From assembly GCA_001939145.1 (NCBI GenBank), contig LSRX01000496.1, positions 446,363 to 510,362 of the forward strand: DNA of 64,000 nucleotides, in the 5' to 3' direction. The notes beneath the pieces are model-generated. The model did no database searches. It was not told where the DNA came from and saw only the letters and a program-made list of their open reading frames with translations. The DNA is from Symbiodinium microadriaticum. Lineage: Eukaryota; Sar; Dinophyceae; Suessiales; Symbiodiniaceae. The translations under genes were made by a program, and so were the position numbers. Positions 32,520 through 42,838 of this stretch are shown piece by piece. Within the stretch, counting starts at the first letter, position 1, and each line of letters opens with the position of its first letter.

Positions 32520-33482
32520 GAACATAATAAGATCGATGTGCACACAGCGTTGACTCATTCGGCGAACATAGTGCAAACTAGCAGCTTCACCGGTTGAGGC
32601 AAGCATTTCATCCATTTCTGTCGACGAAGCCAGCATCGAAAATTCCGTTGCACATTGTTCGCACCTCTCGTGCATTCCGCCAGATCTCGAAAAGACTCCC
32701 TTAGTTGATGCGAAATCCCAGGCATCACTTCATTACAAACGACACGACATGTATTGTGCAACTCAGCTGCTCAAGAAACATGCTTGGGATTCGTTTGTGA
32801 ACTGCCGAAACAAAGTCCCTGATAGTCTGCACAGACAAACGTCGTGACAGTTCCAAGAACTCCTCCACCATGCCGTAGATAGCTCGAGAGCCATCCTGCA
32901 CTCCAAGGTGATTTATGGCAGTGGTGGTATGGGACGATGCATACATCCAGGTGTGCCTTTTTGCTAGACATCGGGCACGGGTTGCAAACATAGGCCCATG
33001 GGAAGTACTTGATGCTTATGCTTTGACTTGTCGATTATGATCAAAAGGATTGCGGCGTAGAGGGTCGTGTCATCCTTGTGGGCATGCGGAGCTTTAGGAG
33101 GGACTGTTAGTTAATAGTTGTACGGTTTTGAATGCGGGTTTGTATACGAGGTTTTTGCTAGTGTAATCTTGGGCTTTTAGGCAAAGGTTTCAGCTGGGGT
33201 CTTGGTCTTAGCTACTATAGCCAAAGCTACGATCGTGCATAGTACATGCCTGCCACGACTCACAATTTTCACTCACTCGGCTGTGCAAACATGAAAGCAT
33301 ATCCCGCGTACGGTTTTTTCGCGGGTCGCACTGTCAGCAGCAGGGGTCATCTCTACGAAAACAGGATCGAGCCTTGTCGTGTCCCCTACAAAGCAACCCA
33401 TTTTCGGTTGGACCCAACTGCACATATCAACTGCAGTTATAGACACAGCAGCACAAAACGTGTGATCGATTGATGCCTGCAA
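32520..33482 (-). CDS. Minus exons linked to the HGD/KGD family, unrecognised
   Basis: Three minus-strand segments read well. Segment 33482-33273 contains GDTTRLDPVFVEMTPAADSA. Segment 32991-32725 contains AIYGMVEEFLELSRRLSVQT and IRDFVSAVHKRIPSMFLEQL. A third, about 32740-32520, reads STKGVFSRSGGMHERCEQCA, then TEFSMLASSTEMDEMLASTG, with a C-x-x-C pair. Their order along the minus strand puts them between the UBA gene and the HGD/KGD exon. They could be the middle of one long gene running from 36 to 31.7 kb or a separate gene. No domain is recognised. Confidence 0.4.
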
Positions 33483-33586
33483 GCAAGATCAGATTCTGCA
33501 CCACGGGCACGATCTAGAATCTATGACTGGCTACAACTTAATATTGAAATCGCTCACAGGTATCAGCCACACGACGAGCCAACGAT

Positions 33587-36061
33587 TTACGAGGAGGCTG
33601 TTTCCTTGCCGGCTTTGCCAGCCGCCTTGGGTTTCTTGGGCTTCCTACGGTTCGCCTCTTTTAGATCTTCTTCGATACTTGCTGCTTCGGCTGAGTAAGT
33701 CTCATAGACAGGCTGCATTTCCTGAGCGTTCAGTTTTCGGTAGTAAGTCTCCAGATCCTTGCACTTCCCGTCCAGGGTCTTGTGCGTCTCGATGAGGTGA
33801 CCGACCTTAGAGATTAAAGCCCCAAAGTCCCCGAGTCGCCTATGTAGTGTAGTTATGGTTGACATCCCTTCTGTGGCACTAGTATAAGTTGCCCACCAAG
33901 TCTTTACAGTGCTTTGCAGCAGCCAGCTCGCGAACTTTTTCCATGATCTTCTCATCAAAGCTCTTAAACCTCAGATTTCGGGATTGGGGCAAGGCTGGGG
34001 GCTTCAGCTAATTTCGAACAAGCATATTTAGCCAAGTAGCTTTTTGACGAGTCCCTTGAAGTTGGCAACCATCTTTTCGTCATCGGTTTGTGGCTTAGGT
34101 TTTTTGTTGGGCTTGGGGATTACGATCTTTCCGGTCGTTCTGTCTACCATCTCCATTCCCTCAAGCTTCTCCGTCTCTTTAGCCAGCGTCTTAGAAAAAG
34201 CTTCTTTTGCAGCAGGGTCCTTGATCAAGCCTCCAACACTAGTGGAGGCTTCGGTCCTCGAGCCTCGTCGCCTCTCGTCCACCAGGGCCCTGAGTACCTT
34301 GTACATGCGAGCCTTCTTAATAGTTGGAGCTTGAGGATGAGGCGCTCCTTTCTGCCCTGGGCAGGTGAATCAAACTATTGCACTAGCACGGCACGACTCG
34401 TATGTAGACTGCACATAACAGCAGACATGGCACCCTTGGTGATTTCTGCGATAAATGCTTGGGCTTCTTCGGAGTCACCAAATTCCTTCTCCATCTGCAA
34501 AACCGTCATCGTGACGTACTGGTCCGTCTCCATCGTCTCAGAGATCTTGACGAACCTTAGATCGTCCATTGCGGGAACAGTCTAGTCAGCTAGATTAGGA
34601 CAACGACCCAGTTCAATCGGAACACTTCTCCTCCACCCGGATGCTGCCCAACTTGCCGTCGTTCAACAGCCACTCTTTCAGCACCCCAAACCTTCGCTCG
34701 TGCAGGCAGAGGCTGAAGATCTCACTGCCAGGACTGATAATCTGATGCACTCGAATTTCTCGAATAGACAGAAAATAATGAAGCTAAGTGACTTCTCAGT
34801 ATCGTCGGCCCTGTTCCATTTGGTCACAAGGGCAGGGTGTGCTTCCTGCTCTGACTTCAGTCGTCGTCCCAAGGCTGCGAACTGGCGTTTCCTTTCGGAT
34901 CGAGGCATATCCTGAGCTAAGCTTTAGTTTAAGTTGATCAGCAGTTTAAGTTGCACTTCTAGATTGAACCCACTGTAGATTAAGTCCAAGCTCCTTGGGA
35001 GAAGCCATCATTGACAATGACTTCTTCTGCTCATCTGACAAGGTAGTCCATCGTGCCTGCCCATAAATCAAAACAGAGCAAGTAAGTAGCATAGATGTAG
35101 TGTAGAGTAATTCTACCAGGCGTTCAAGCCTCCCGGGGCTTTGCGGAATCGGAAGCTGTAGCTGGTGGGGGCGGTCCGGGCTTTGCGGATTGGGAAGCTG
35201 CCACTGGTGGGGGCGGGCTTGATGTGGCTGGGGAGGTGTCACCAGCCGACTCTGTATAGCCTTTACCCAACTCAATGGATGTGGGGCTTGTCTCAGCCGT
35301 GTGGCTCGCCAAGCTTCTCAGTGTGTCTCGTCGGTCCATCTCTGATATCTTGTGGGCTTCGGGGCGATGCTCCTGCTCCTCCTTTTTGTATGTGTCGGAG
35401 TCGAAAAACTTGGCCATGCTCCTTGGATTCAGGTTTCGTAGTTCAATCTTCTCGGGCAGCTTCTCGGAGCTCACGGGACTGGCAGCTTGGGACTGGGGAG
35501 GTGGCGTAGACGGTGGCTCCTGGAGATTAACCCTTGGCTTCTTGGCCAATGGCTCATTCTTTTCCTGGTGCTCCTTCTTTTCCTCGCGTGCCTGCTTTTT
35601 CTCAAGGTCCTTCTTTTCCTTGGGCTCCCTCCCCTTCTTTTCCTTGGGCTCCTTCTTTTCCTTGGGTGCCTTCTTTTGGGGGTTTTCATTTCCTCTGGTG
35701 GCTTATTCTCCTTATCATCGGAGTTGTTCCTTTCATCGGGCTTTTTCTCGGTTTTCCTTGTCTTGGGTGCTGACGTGCTCGTGGGTGTCTCCTTTGCCTC
35801 CCCTTCGCTTGGTGACGGAGTGGGTGCGGATGCTTTGGTCGATGGGCTTGGCGTTGGCGGCTCAGTTGATGGTGCTGCTTTCCCCGAACCCTGCTTCTTT
35901 GGTGCCTTCTTCCGTTCCTTCTCTTTCTGAAGCAACAAAACAGCAGCCTGCTTGGTATCACCGTTGCAGCTAGCCAAAGCTTCAAGAACAGACCCCATCT
36001 CGAAACCCAACTTCACCAGCTTCTCTACTTTCTTTGACTCATCCTTAACCTTTCCAGGCAT
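33587..36061 (-). CDS. UBA-like domain protein of a dinoflagellate-restricted family, multi-exon
   Basis: An ATG at 36061 (minus) starts MPGKVKDESKKVEKLVKLGF, then EMGSVLEALASCNGDTKQAA, a UBA-type three-helix ubiquitin-binding pattern. A long Lys/Glu/Pro/Ser-rich region follows, interrupted by a frame change near 35690, to KPRE at 35130. Later exons: 35056 (ARWTTLSDEQKKSLSMMASP), 34911 (DMPRSERKRQFAALGRRLKS), 34724 (EIFSLCLHERRFGVLKEWLL), 34569 (QYVTMTVLQMEKEFGDSEEA), 34351 (GAPHPQAPTIKKARMYKVLR) and about 33966-33587 (DEKIMEKVRELAAAKHCKDL ... stop). From memory this order (W-LT-EQ, KRK-W, d-Y-MT-Q-yG-A-FI, HPQ-Y-VL) is that of the same family as the HGD/KGD protein. Introns 35129-35057 and about 34954-34912 look GC-AG. 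The family's function is unknown. Confidence 0.55.
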
Positions 36062-36289
36062 CGCAGCAGCTTCAGACCCCTTCCTTAGTTATTTGAACAG
36101 CAGCTTCGACACCGAACCACCAATTAATCCGGCTGTTGCAGGACAAGCTGCTTCGATGAAGCTTTGCGTGGCAGTATGCAGAGGCCTGTGGCATATTCAA
36201 CAACGAGCAAGTCATAGGTTGAAGTGTACACTAGTGCCCCGCCTCGGCTAATTTCTCTCCCTGCACCCAAACTGCCGCTGTGATCCGTA

Positions 36290-36385
36290 GCAGTGACGCG
36301 ACACGGCGTGACACGTGAAGCGATGCATTCATCATATCTTCAGTGGGGGGGTGACACGGGGTGACACGGGGGTGACACGGTCCCT
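36290..36385. promoter_or_regulatory. GTGACACGG tandem motif cluster between divergent starts
   Basis: GTGACACG-like units occur near 36292-36325 and as a tight tandem at 36347-36382 (GGTGACACGGGG repeated three times). The cluster lies 230-320 nt upstream of the minus ATG at 36061 and just upstream of a plus ATG at 36418. A regulatory role is inferred from position only; it may be a simple repeat. Confidence 0.3.
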
Positions 36386-36417
36386 CCGTTTCGCATCATT
36401 GCCGTGCGTGAGAGGAT

Positions 36418-36750
36418 ATGAATGACACACAGGCATCGTTTTCAGTCCGACACACTAGCTGGTCACTTGCTGTTGTCAATCTCTGGTGTACTTTTTCCAC
36501 GGTGCGTGGGCAACAGTATCTACCGAGCAACAAGCCTGTCTTGGTTAAGAGGAAAGCAAGCAGTGTTGTATACTCTACACCGAACCCCTTTCTTGTTTCT
36601 AGGACTGAGACTAGCCACCCGCTGTTAGTTAACACACTGCTCGGCACTCGACAGGCGTGCGTGGCAATCAATGGTCTTTGGCCGAAATTGACAGCATCCG
36701 ACGGGTGGGCTTCGCTGCATACAGGTTGTACGGATTGTGAGATTAATTAG
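36418..36750 (+). CDS. 110-codon ATG frame, unrecognised
   Basis: An ATG at 36418 opens MNDTQASFSVRHTSWSLAVV and the frame reads through VVYSTPNPFLVSRTETSHPL and ACVAINGLWPKLTASDGWAS to TAG at 36748-36750. It points away from the UBA gene. There is no intron, domain or homology I can name. The minus strand is also open for 91 codons. Confidence 0.3.
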   Translation: MNDTQASFSVRHTSWSLAVVNLWCTFSTVRGQQYLPSNKPVLVKRKASSVVYSTPNPFLVSRTETSHPLLVNTLLGTRQACVAINGLWPKLTASDGWASLHTGCTDCEIN

Positions 36751-38959
36751 CATATGAAATAAGCCTCAACAGCATCTCTATAGCCATCTGTCGTATATAT
36801 GAGTTTAGGGTTTAGGGTTTAGGCTGATATTAATTATCCTGAAATCAAAGCAAGACCTACTACTGATACCCCTGGGATTCTTCTAACTCAACGGGTTTCC
36901 TTAGCTACTTGCTCGCTTTATCTACACCCAAAGAACCGCTTGATTCTTCTGGATTCCCCTAATGCTTATAACCAAGCGTATCCCTGCCCGAGCACTAATT
37001 GCACCCAGTCGTAATCTTTAAAGCCCCAAACCCTAAAACCCTGAGCCACTAAAAACCCTAAATCCAAATTCCCTAGAACCCTAGAAGCCTTGATACCTGA
37101 AGCCCTAAATAATTAAGCTATATGACTCATACCATGCTCATGAATTAAAACACTAGTAACAGCCGGTTCATTTATGACTATGCCGTACTAGTTGTGGGTT
37201 GTTTGTACTCGATCTATACTCGATACAACCTAGCCGTTTTCCCAGCTACTTGCAACACAGGTCGGACGGGATATTGGTGCGGGATCGGAACCTCAATCTC
37301 TATTACACTTATGGACTTGATTTCGTTATCTTAAGATAGCACACGATACCACACCAGGACGTGACAATCGGACCTATAAAATAATACCTCAACAGCATAG
37401 TTTATTTTGAGGTATTATTTTATAGGTCCGGTTGACACGTCTTGGCATCTCCTCAGATCGGGCTAGGCCGGGGATCTTAGGACAGTAAGTTCAGAGCAGC
37501 GGAAGCCCAGCGATCAAGATGCCAGAGCCACTCCACCCCAACAACCTCAGATTTGGCGGGGTTTTTTGGGCTTAGGGGTGTTGGGTTCGATCTAGCTAAT
37601 TGTGGAAGGTGTAGGGTTTGGGGGTGTTGGGTTCGATCTAATTATCAAGGGGTGTAGATCCAGTTGTTTGAATCGGGTCGCCCGGTTTAAGTTTCATCAA
37701 GGTTAAACTCCGGGATTACCATGGGATAGAGCTTTGGTGCTTCTCTCTCTAACAATCTGCCGATGCTTACCATGATTTAACCTAACTGCATACCAGAATT
37801 ATATTATATGGATTAATGACAAATTGAAAGCAAGATCTACCGATCCTTGGCATTGCCCCGACTCAGCGATTCTCCCTACCTGCTCTCCACCAGGCCCGAA
37901 CAAACCCATGGTTATTCTGGACCCAGTACCTCAAATCAAGAACAACCATAATCGCCCTATGCCCGTATATACATACCGACTCTATACCGACTCTACGGGA
38001 ACGAAGCTCGGGCTCTAATCACACACAATCATAGTCCTGAAAGCCACAAGCCGCTAACCCGCGAAAACCCTGTATGCCCAAAACTCCGAGGCCCCCATCT
38101 CCAAGTCCCTAAACCCTAAAATAAGTTCAAAGCAGCGGGATGCCAAACCTGGCGGGCCGTGCCACACCACTCCAAAACCTCAGATTTGGCAGGGAGTTTA
38201 GGGCTTAGGGGTGTTGGGTTCGATCTAGCGGGGTGTTGGGTTCGATGTAGTCAACAATGGTGTAGAATCTTTGATTTTAGCATCGATCCGACCCAGCGAT
38301 TCTCCCCACCTGCTCTCTGCCTAGCCTAGGCCCGAACGAACCCTTGGCTATTCTGGACCTAGTACCCCAATTAAGTAAAACCATAGTCGCTCTATGCCCG
38401 TATATACATACCGACTCTACGGGAAAGAAGCCGGGGCTCTAATGTCCTGAAAGCCACAAGCCTTAAACCCACGAAAACCTTGAACCCCCAAAACTCCGAA
38501 GCCGTAAAACCCTAAGCCCCCCCCCCATCTCCAAGTCCCTAAACCCTAAAATAAGTTCAAAGCAGCGGGATGCCAAACCTGGCGGGCCGTGCCACACCAC
38601 TCCAAAACCTCAGATTTGGCAGGGAGTTTAGGGCTTCGGGGTGTTGGTTCAGGGCAGCCAGGCCAGGCCAGGCCCGCGGTCAAACGGGAACTAATTATTA
38701 TGGGTCCTTTTCTTTTGGCCGTCACCCAACCCGATCTAGTTTTCGAATTGCGTAGGGTTTAGGGGTGTTGGGTTCGATCTAGTTATCTAGGGGTGTAGGT
38801 GTAGGGATCCCAGTATCCCCTTTTGCATCCAGGCCTCTTCGAACTGCCGGGTACCCCTAAACCTCCGAACCCGTAAAACCCTAAGCCCCCCAAACCCGGT
38901 CCTGTATATGGGATGGGTTAGCTCCTACCTGCTAACGAAAATCCCCGATGCCCCGATAC
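36751..38959. repeat. Repeat zone: telomere-type units, hairpin and 430-bp tandem units
   Basis: TTTAGGG units lie at 36803-36822, CCCTAAA units at 37026-37110, 38106-38120 and 38537-38549, and GTTTAGGGCTTAGGGGTGTTGGG segments near 37562, 38200, 38628 and 38755. A unit of about 430 bp, containing GCGATTCTCC[CT]YACCTGCTCTC and then AAGTTCAAAGCAGCGGGATG, starts near 37855 and 38290. A partial copy of its second part is at 37483-37610. No gene is convincing here. Confidence 0.7.
37369..37430. repeat. Perfect 24-bp inverted repeat with 14-nt loop
   Basis: The arms 37369-37392 and 37407-37430 are exact reverse complements (left arm CGGACCTATAAAATAATACC, then TCAA). Pairing continues outward imperfectly for about 15 more bases on each side (GTGACAATCGG against CCGGTTGACAC). 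The loop is CAGCATAGTTTATT. It may be a small fold-back element or a transcript hairpin. Confidence 0.9.
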
Positions 38960-39205
38960 TCAGCAAAATAAAACCCTTAGAGCAGAAACCCTGTGTGCTG
39001 GGCTCATGAATATTTCGCAGCCCACACAACCACAGGCACATAAATAATTCGCAGCCCGCGCAACCACAGGCAGCCCAGGCTGCAAATCGACCGGCTGAGA
39101 CTCCGTGGCATTGTCGTTGGCCTCCAGTCGGTCGTCTTGGGCTATGTGCTTCACGAGGTCGTGTTTCTTATGACAGCAACTGTAGATGGAGCAAAGCAAA
39201 TACAT
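38960..39205 (-). CDS. Possible exon with an internal short duplication
   Basis: The minus frame reads YSCCHKKHDLVKHIAQDDRL, then EANDNATESQPVDLQPGLPV and a Cys-rich end. The segment ATTCGCAGCCCRCRCAACCA is repeated twice at 39012-39040 and 39048-39075. Quality is moderate and no family is recognised. Confidence 0.3.
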   Translation of the reverse strand: MYLLCSIYSCCHKKHDLVKHIAQDDRLEANDNATESQPVDLQPGLPVVARAANYLCACGCVGCEIFMSPAHRVSALRVLFC

Positions 39206-39339
39206 CTAGAACTGTAAAGCTAATGCATAACAAGAAGCGACGATCAGAAGAACGGCAGCTGCGGGATTCGTGACTTCCAAGCCTCATATAATTGGTTTGA
39301 ATTGTTGAGTCTCTTTCAGTTCAAGCAACAACTAAATTA

Positions 39340-39592
39340 AGACCAGAATCGCTCATCATCCAAGCCAACAGTGCCAACGGGATCGACCAAGGCCTGGTGC
39401 AGCATTGCGATACGTTGCCATGGATATCTGTATTTTATCAGAACGATTGTAGCCGACAAGTAACTTTAGACTAGACTCGCTCATCATCCAAGCCAACGAT
39501 GCCACCGGGATCTACCAAGGCCTGGTGCAGCATTGCGATAACTTGCCAAGAATATCTGTATGTTATCAGGACGATTGTAGCCGGGTCACAAA
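39340..39592 (+). repeat. Two tandem copies of a 128-bp unit
   Basis: The stretch from GCTCATCATCCAAGCCAACR through CCTGGTGCAGCATTGCGATA to GACGATTGTAGCCGRSAAGT occurs at 39351 and again at 39479, about 90 percent identical. It may be a duplicated exon or a short satellite. No coding frame is obvious in it. Confidence 0.8.
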
Positions 39593-39995
39593 TTTGCTTG
39601 GCAGCCTGTGTCCAGTGAAACCATACGACATGTTGCGGACCTCGGGCGGCGCTTCAACACATGAAGGATTGAGTCGTGCTCATAATTCGCAAATGCGTGC
39701 AGGTCGCATAATCGTCCAGGTACATCCCCATCAGCGTTGCTAAACTATGTCAGCTGATAAGCCAAGGAATGAAGTATAGTTGTTCCATGCAAGTGTTCAC
39801 ACCATCATCCTTCTGCACTGCAACATGGCGTGAGTTTGCAGAGCATGCTTCGGCCATGCACAGTATTTTCCATGCTCTAGTAGCACACACTCACTGATCG
39901 AAAACTTGCAACCTGCAGAAGCTGCAACCGAAGCTCATTCGAAGTGTATGAATGCTGTGTGAAGTATAACAACTTAAATGCTCGACATCACTCCT

Positions 39996-42678
39996 TCATG
40001 ATGCTTGGCTTTCTGCATCCGATCCTGAGCCCTCAGACTTCGCCGGGCTCGATGCTTCATCCACTGGTGGAGCTTCCTGCAAGCGGTACAAAAGTTTCCG
40101 ATCTTGATGCATAAATCACCCCGACCGATCTAAGCAACCCCCAGCCGATGACACGTCCTCGGACGAAGCCTTCTTCTTGTTCTTGGCTTTTGCCTTTTGG
40201 ATCTTGACCTAATATGGGTGGCATTATTTTGGGAATAGCATGCGTGCAGTGCAATTACCACTCGACCCCAAAGTTGAGACTGGTCACAGCTCTGCGTTTG
40301 TACATTTTTTCCTTCATCTCGTTCTTGAGCTTTTCTTTAGACTCCCCTTTCAAAACTCGCACGGGTGCCTCACCTTCCACGAAACCCATCTTGTTGGCTT
40401 GGACCGCACTGGTCGCCTGTGCACCATGTGGATTCCAGAAAATAGGGTAGGCCTTGCCCTTGTCTTTACCTCAGATAGACATTGGCTTGAGTGTTGTTAT
40501 GCGTGCATGCACATGTGTATGATGTGTTTAGTGTGTGCAAGTGTCTAGCATAAGTTTAAGAGCACATGTGCACACAGGCATGTGGAAAGAACTGAATTAT
40601 GTTTGGTTCGTATTCTGCAATACCAAGCTGCCCGTTTGCTTAAGTTTCGTTTCCTTCATCCAGCCAGAAGCAAAAACCTCCAGGCACTCCTCTGGCGGGT
40701 CACGACTCCTCGGAACAACTCGATCTCATTGCAGTTGGAATCAACCCTACAATGATAGCTTTACTCGAGCGGAAGAGGGCGGGAGAGAGAGCGAGAGAGA
40801 GGAGAGACAGAGAAAACAATAAAGAGACGATATCAGACTCCAGCAAGAGCTTTATCAGCTGAGTGTCCCCGCCGGTTTTCCTGGCTTCTTCTTGGATGCT
40901 CTATCGTTCTTCAGAAGCTCTAGCTGCTGCTGCGGCGTAAGGATTTCTTTCCCGGCACTATCCAAAGCTGCTCGCTGCACTCGGCCGATATCCACGGCCA
41001 CCTGCCCACCAGCGTGGAACTGCGAAGGAACCACATCGACCTGTCAACAAAGTTAACCCCGGTTTGCTATCGAATTCTCGGTGACCAAAAACCCTTCGAT
41101 GGAAGTGGCATGCCTGTGGGACGGATCGCTTGTTTCTCTTCGGAAGCTCTGCCGGTGGGGATTCATCTCCATCGGCAGGCGGAGGATTCGGCTCGTCTGC
41201 TTCAGGCTCAGACCCCGAACAACTCAAAGCCCTGGCGGCATCAACCAACTTCTGCAGCTCAGTGGAGTCATCGCTCTCAGACGACCCCTGCTCGCTCTCA
41301 AGATCTTTCAAGATCTCTTCACCATCATCACCATCGACCATCTCGCAGTCATCACCGTCGCCTATCTCATCATCGTCCGGCATCTGATGCTCATGGTCTC
41401 GAGATCCTTTAGATCTCTGATCTTCAGCAGGCACAACTTGTCCTGCTGCAGCCGAAGTGGCTGCTGCCTGAAGATTGCTCCATAAATTCTGAGTCGAATG
41501 CTATGACTTTGAGGCAAAGTATTGAGTATTGCAATCAAGAAACACTCCGACGATCAAGCCATCGATTCCAACATAGAATATCATCGCAGGCTTCTGGACC
41601 CTATATTCCAGGAATGCTGGAAACAAATCGTGGCCCTTGATGCTGCTGAGAATATTCTCCTTGGCGAGAGGCTTGAACTTAGCAAAGACTTTCTTGAAAA
41701 CACCATCATCATTCTCGCTCGACTCGTCGGCGCTATCGTCAGATTTCGGGCCCAAATCGCAGCTGCCACTCAAGAGATTTTCATCGGAATCGAGGGCCTG
41801 TGCTTCTTGCCCCCACCCAATAAAATCAAAAAAACTAAACATATACAGGCTAAGGCTGGCCTTCTCCTCCTGATCACGATTCGGCTTAGACTCAACTCTG
41901 CTCGTGTCGACATCAGCAGTGCCATCATCAGCCTCTAGTTCCTCTGCCTGGTGCGATGGATTGGGAGAGAGGCTGTTATAACAATCATAGACTTATCTAT
42001 ACCAAAACCAAGTAACCTTTCGTTTCTTCCATCGGGATTGGCGTGCATTGGCAGCTGCTTTCTTGAAGACACTTTTGACTTTCTCAGCCTGCAAAGGAAT
42101 ACTCCTGAACTCTATATTCCGATATACGACTCGCCTAACAGACCTTGAACAAGTTGTGCCCACCTCGTCTTTGATCCATCTGGCCTTGTTCACTCGCTCA
42201 TCGCCTCATGAATCAACTCATATATCGGCCAATACAGGCACTACTGGGTGCTACCAAGACAGTACTTTCTAAATTATTTGAATTATGCAGCCGAAGATCA
42301 CAGTGTATGGCGGTCCACCAAAGCATTCAAAACCATTTTGACATGCTTATCATGTGGCACTCGCTCCATCTCGGCTTTTAGGAAAGCCTCTCGCAGCCAG
42401 CTATTGCTTTGACGGTCCAACCGACCGCCCGAGCAAAAGCTTCCCTCGCTCTTGATCCTTGACCTCAGATCTAACAGCCAATCTACTTCTAGCTCCATCG
42501 CCTCGGCCTAATATGGACCTCAATTTGTGCGACCGAGTGGCGTATCTATTCTCTCTTCACACTCAACAAACAATCGCTGTACACCTGCAGACTGCCTGCT
42601 GATATCATCCGGAAGCTCATTGGCCGACATGGCTCTACAAAATTTGATGCTCGACACAGCTGCGTGGCCGGTCGACAT
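39996..42678 (-). CDS. Acidic/basic low-complexity protein, at least eight exons, unrecognised
   Basis: An ATG at 42678 (minus) starts MSTGHAAVSSIKFCRAMSAN. Exons then run: about 42500-42298 (ELEVDWLLDLRSRIKSEGSF), about 42193-42017 (EKVKSVFKKAAANARQSRWK), about 41840-41560 (KSDDSADESSENDDGVFKKV), about 41434-41090 (Asp/Glu-rich, then PPPADGDESPPAELPKRNKR) and 41040-40855 (VDVVPSQFHAGGQVAVDIGR). The next are about 40700-40624 (ECLEVFASGWMKETKLKQTG), 40452-40288 (AYPIFWNPHGAQATSAVQAN), 40208-40146 (VKIQKAKAKNKKKASSEDVS) and 40076-39996 (EAPPVDEASSPAKSEGSGSD, TGA at 39996-39998). The last three introns join in phase 0; the final one (40145-40077) is GC-AG. TGA at 40855 could end a first gene, but a GC donor six codons earlier would join everything. 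No family is recognised; nuclear localisation is a guess from charge. Confidence 0.55.
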
Positions 42679-42806
42679 CTCTGTGATCTCTAGACCCAAC
42701 ACATTACTTCATAAACGACGCTTTCACAATACATCAGTGTTCTTCCCCTGTACCCATACACATCGTTTCGAAGCTCCTGGTATATATATAATTATATATA
42801 TATAAT

Positions 42807-42838
<32 letters not shown>

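Noticed and set aside
33587-33958. Reading the whole 123-codon minus frame as one exon
   Set aside because: Its first part is better read in another frame (DEKIMEKVRELAAAKHCKDL), with a GT donor and a second exon beginning near RLGDF; the ORF spans an intron.
35275-35973. 232-codon plus frame rich in Phe, Ser and Leu
   Set aside because: It is the antisense of the Lys/Glu-rich region of the UBA gene (AAG/GAA read backwards as CTT/TTC).
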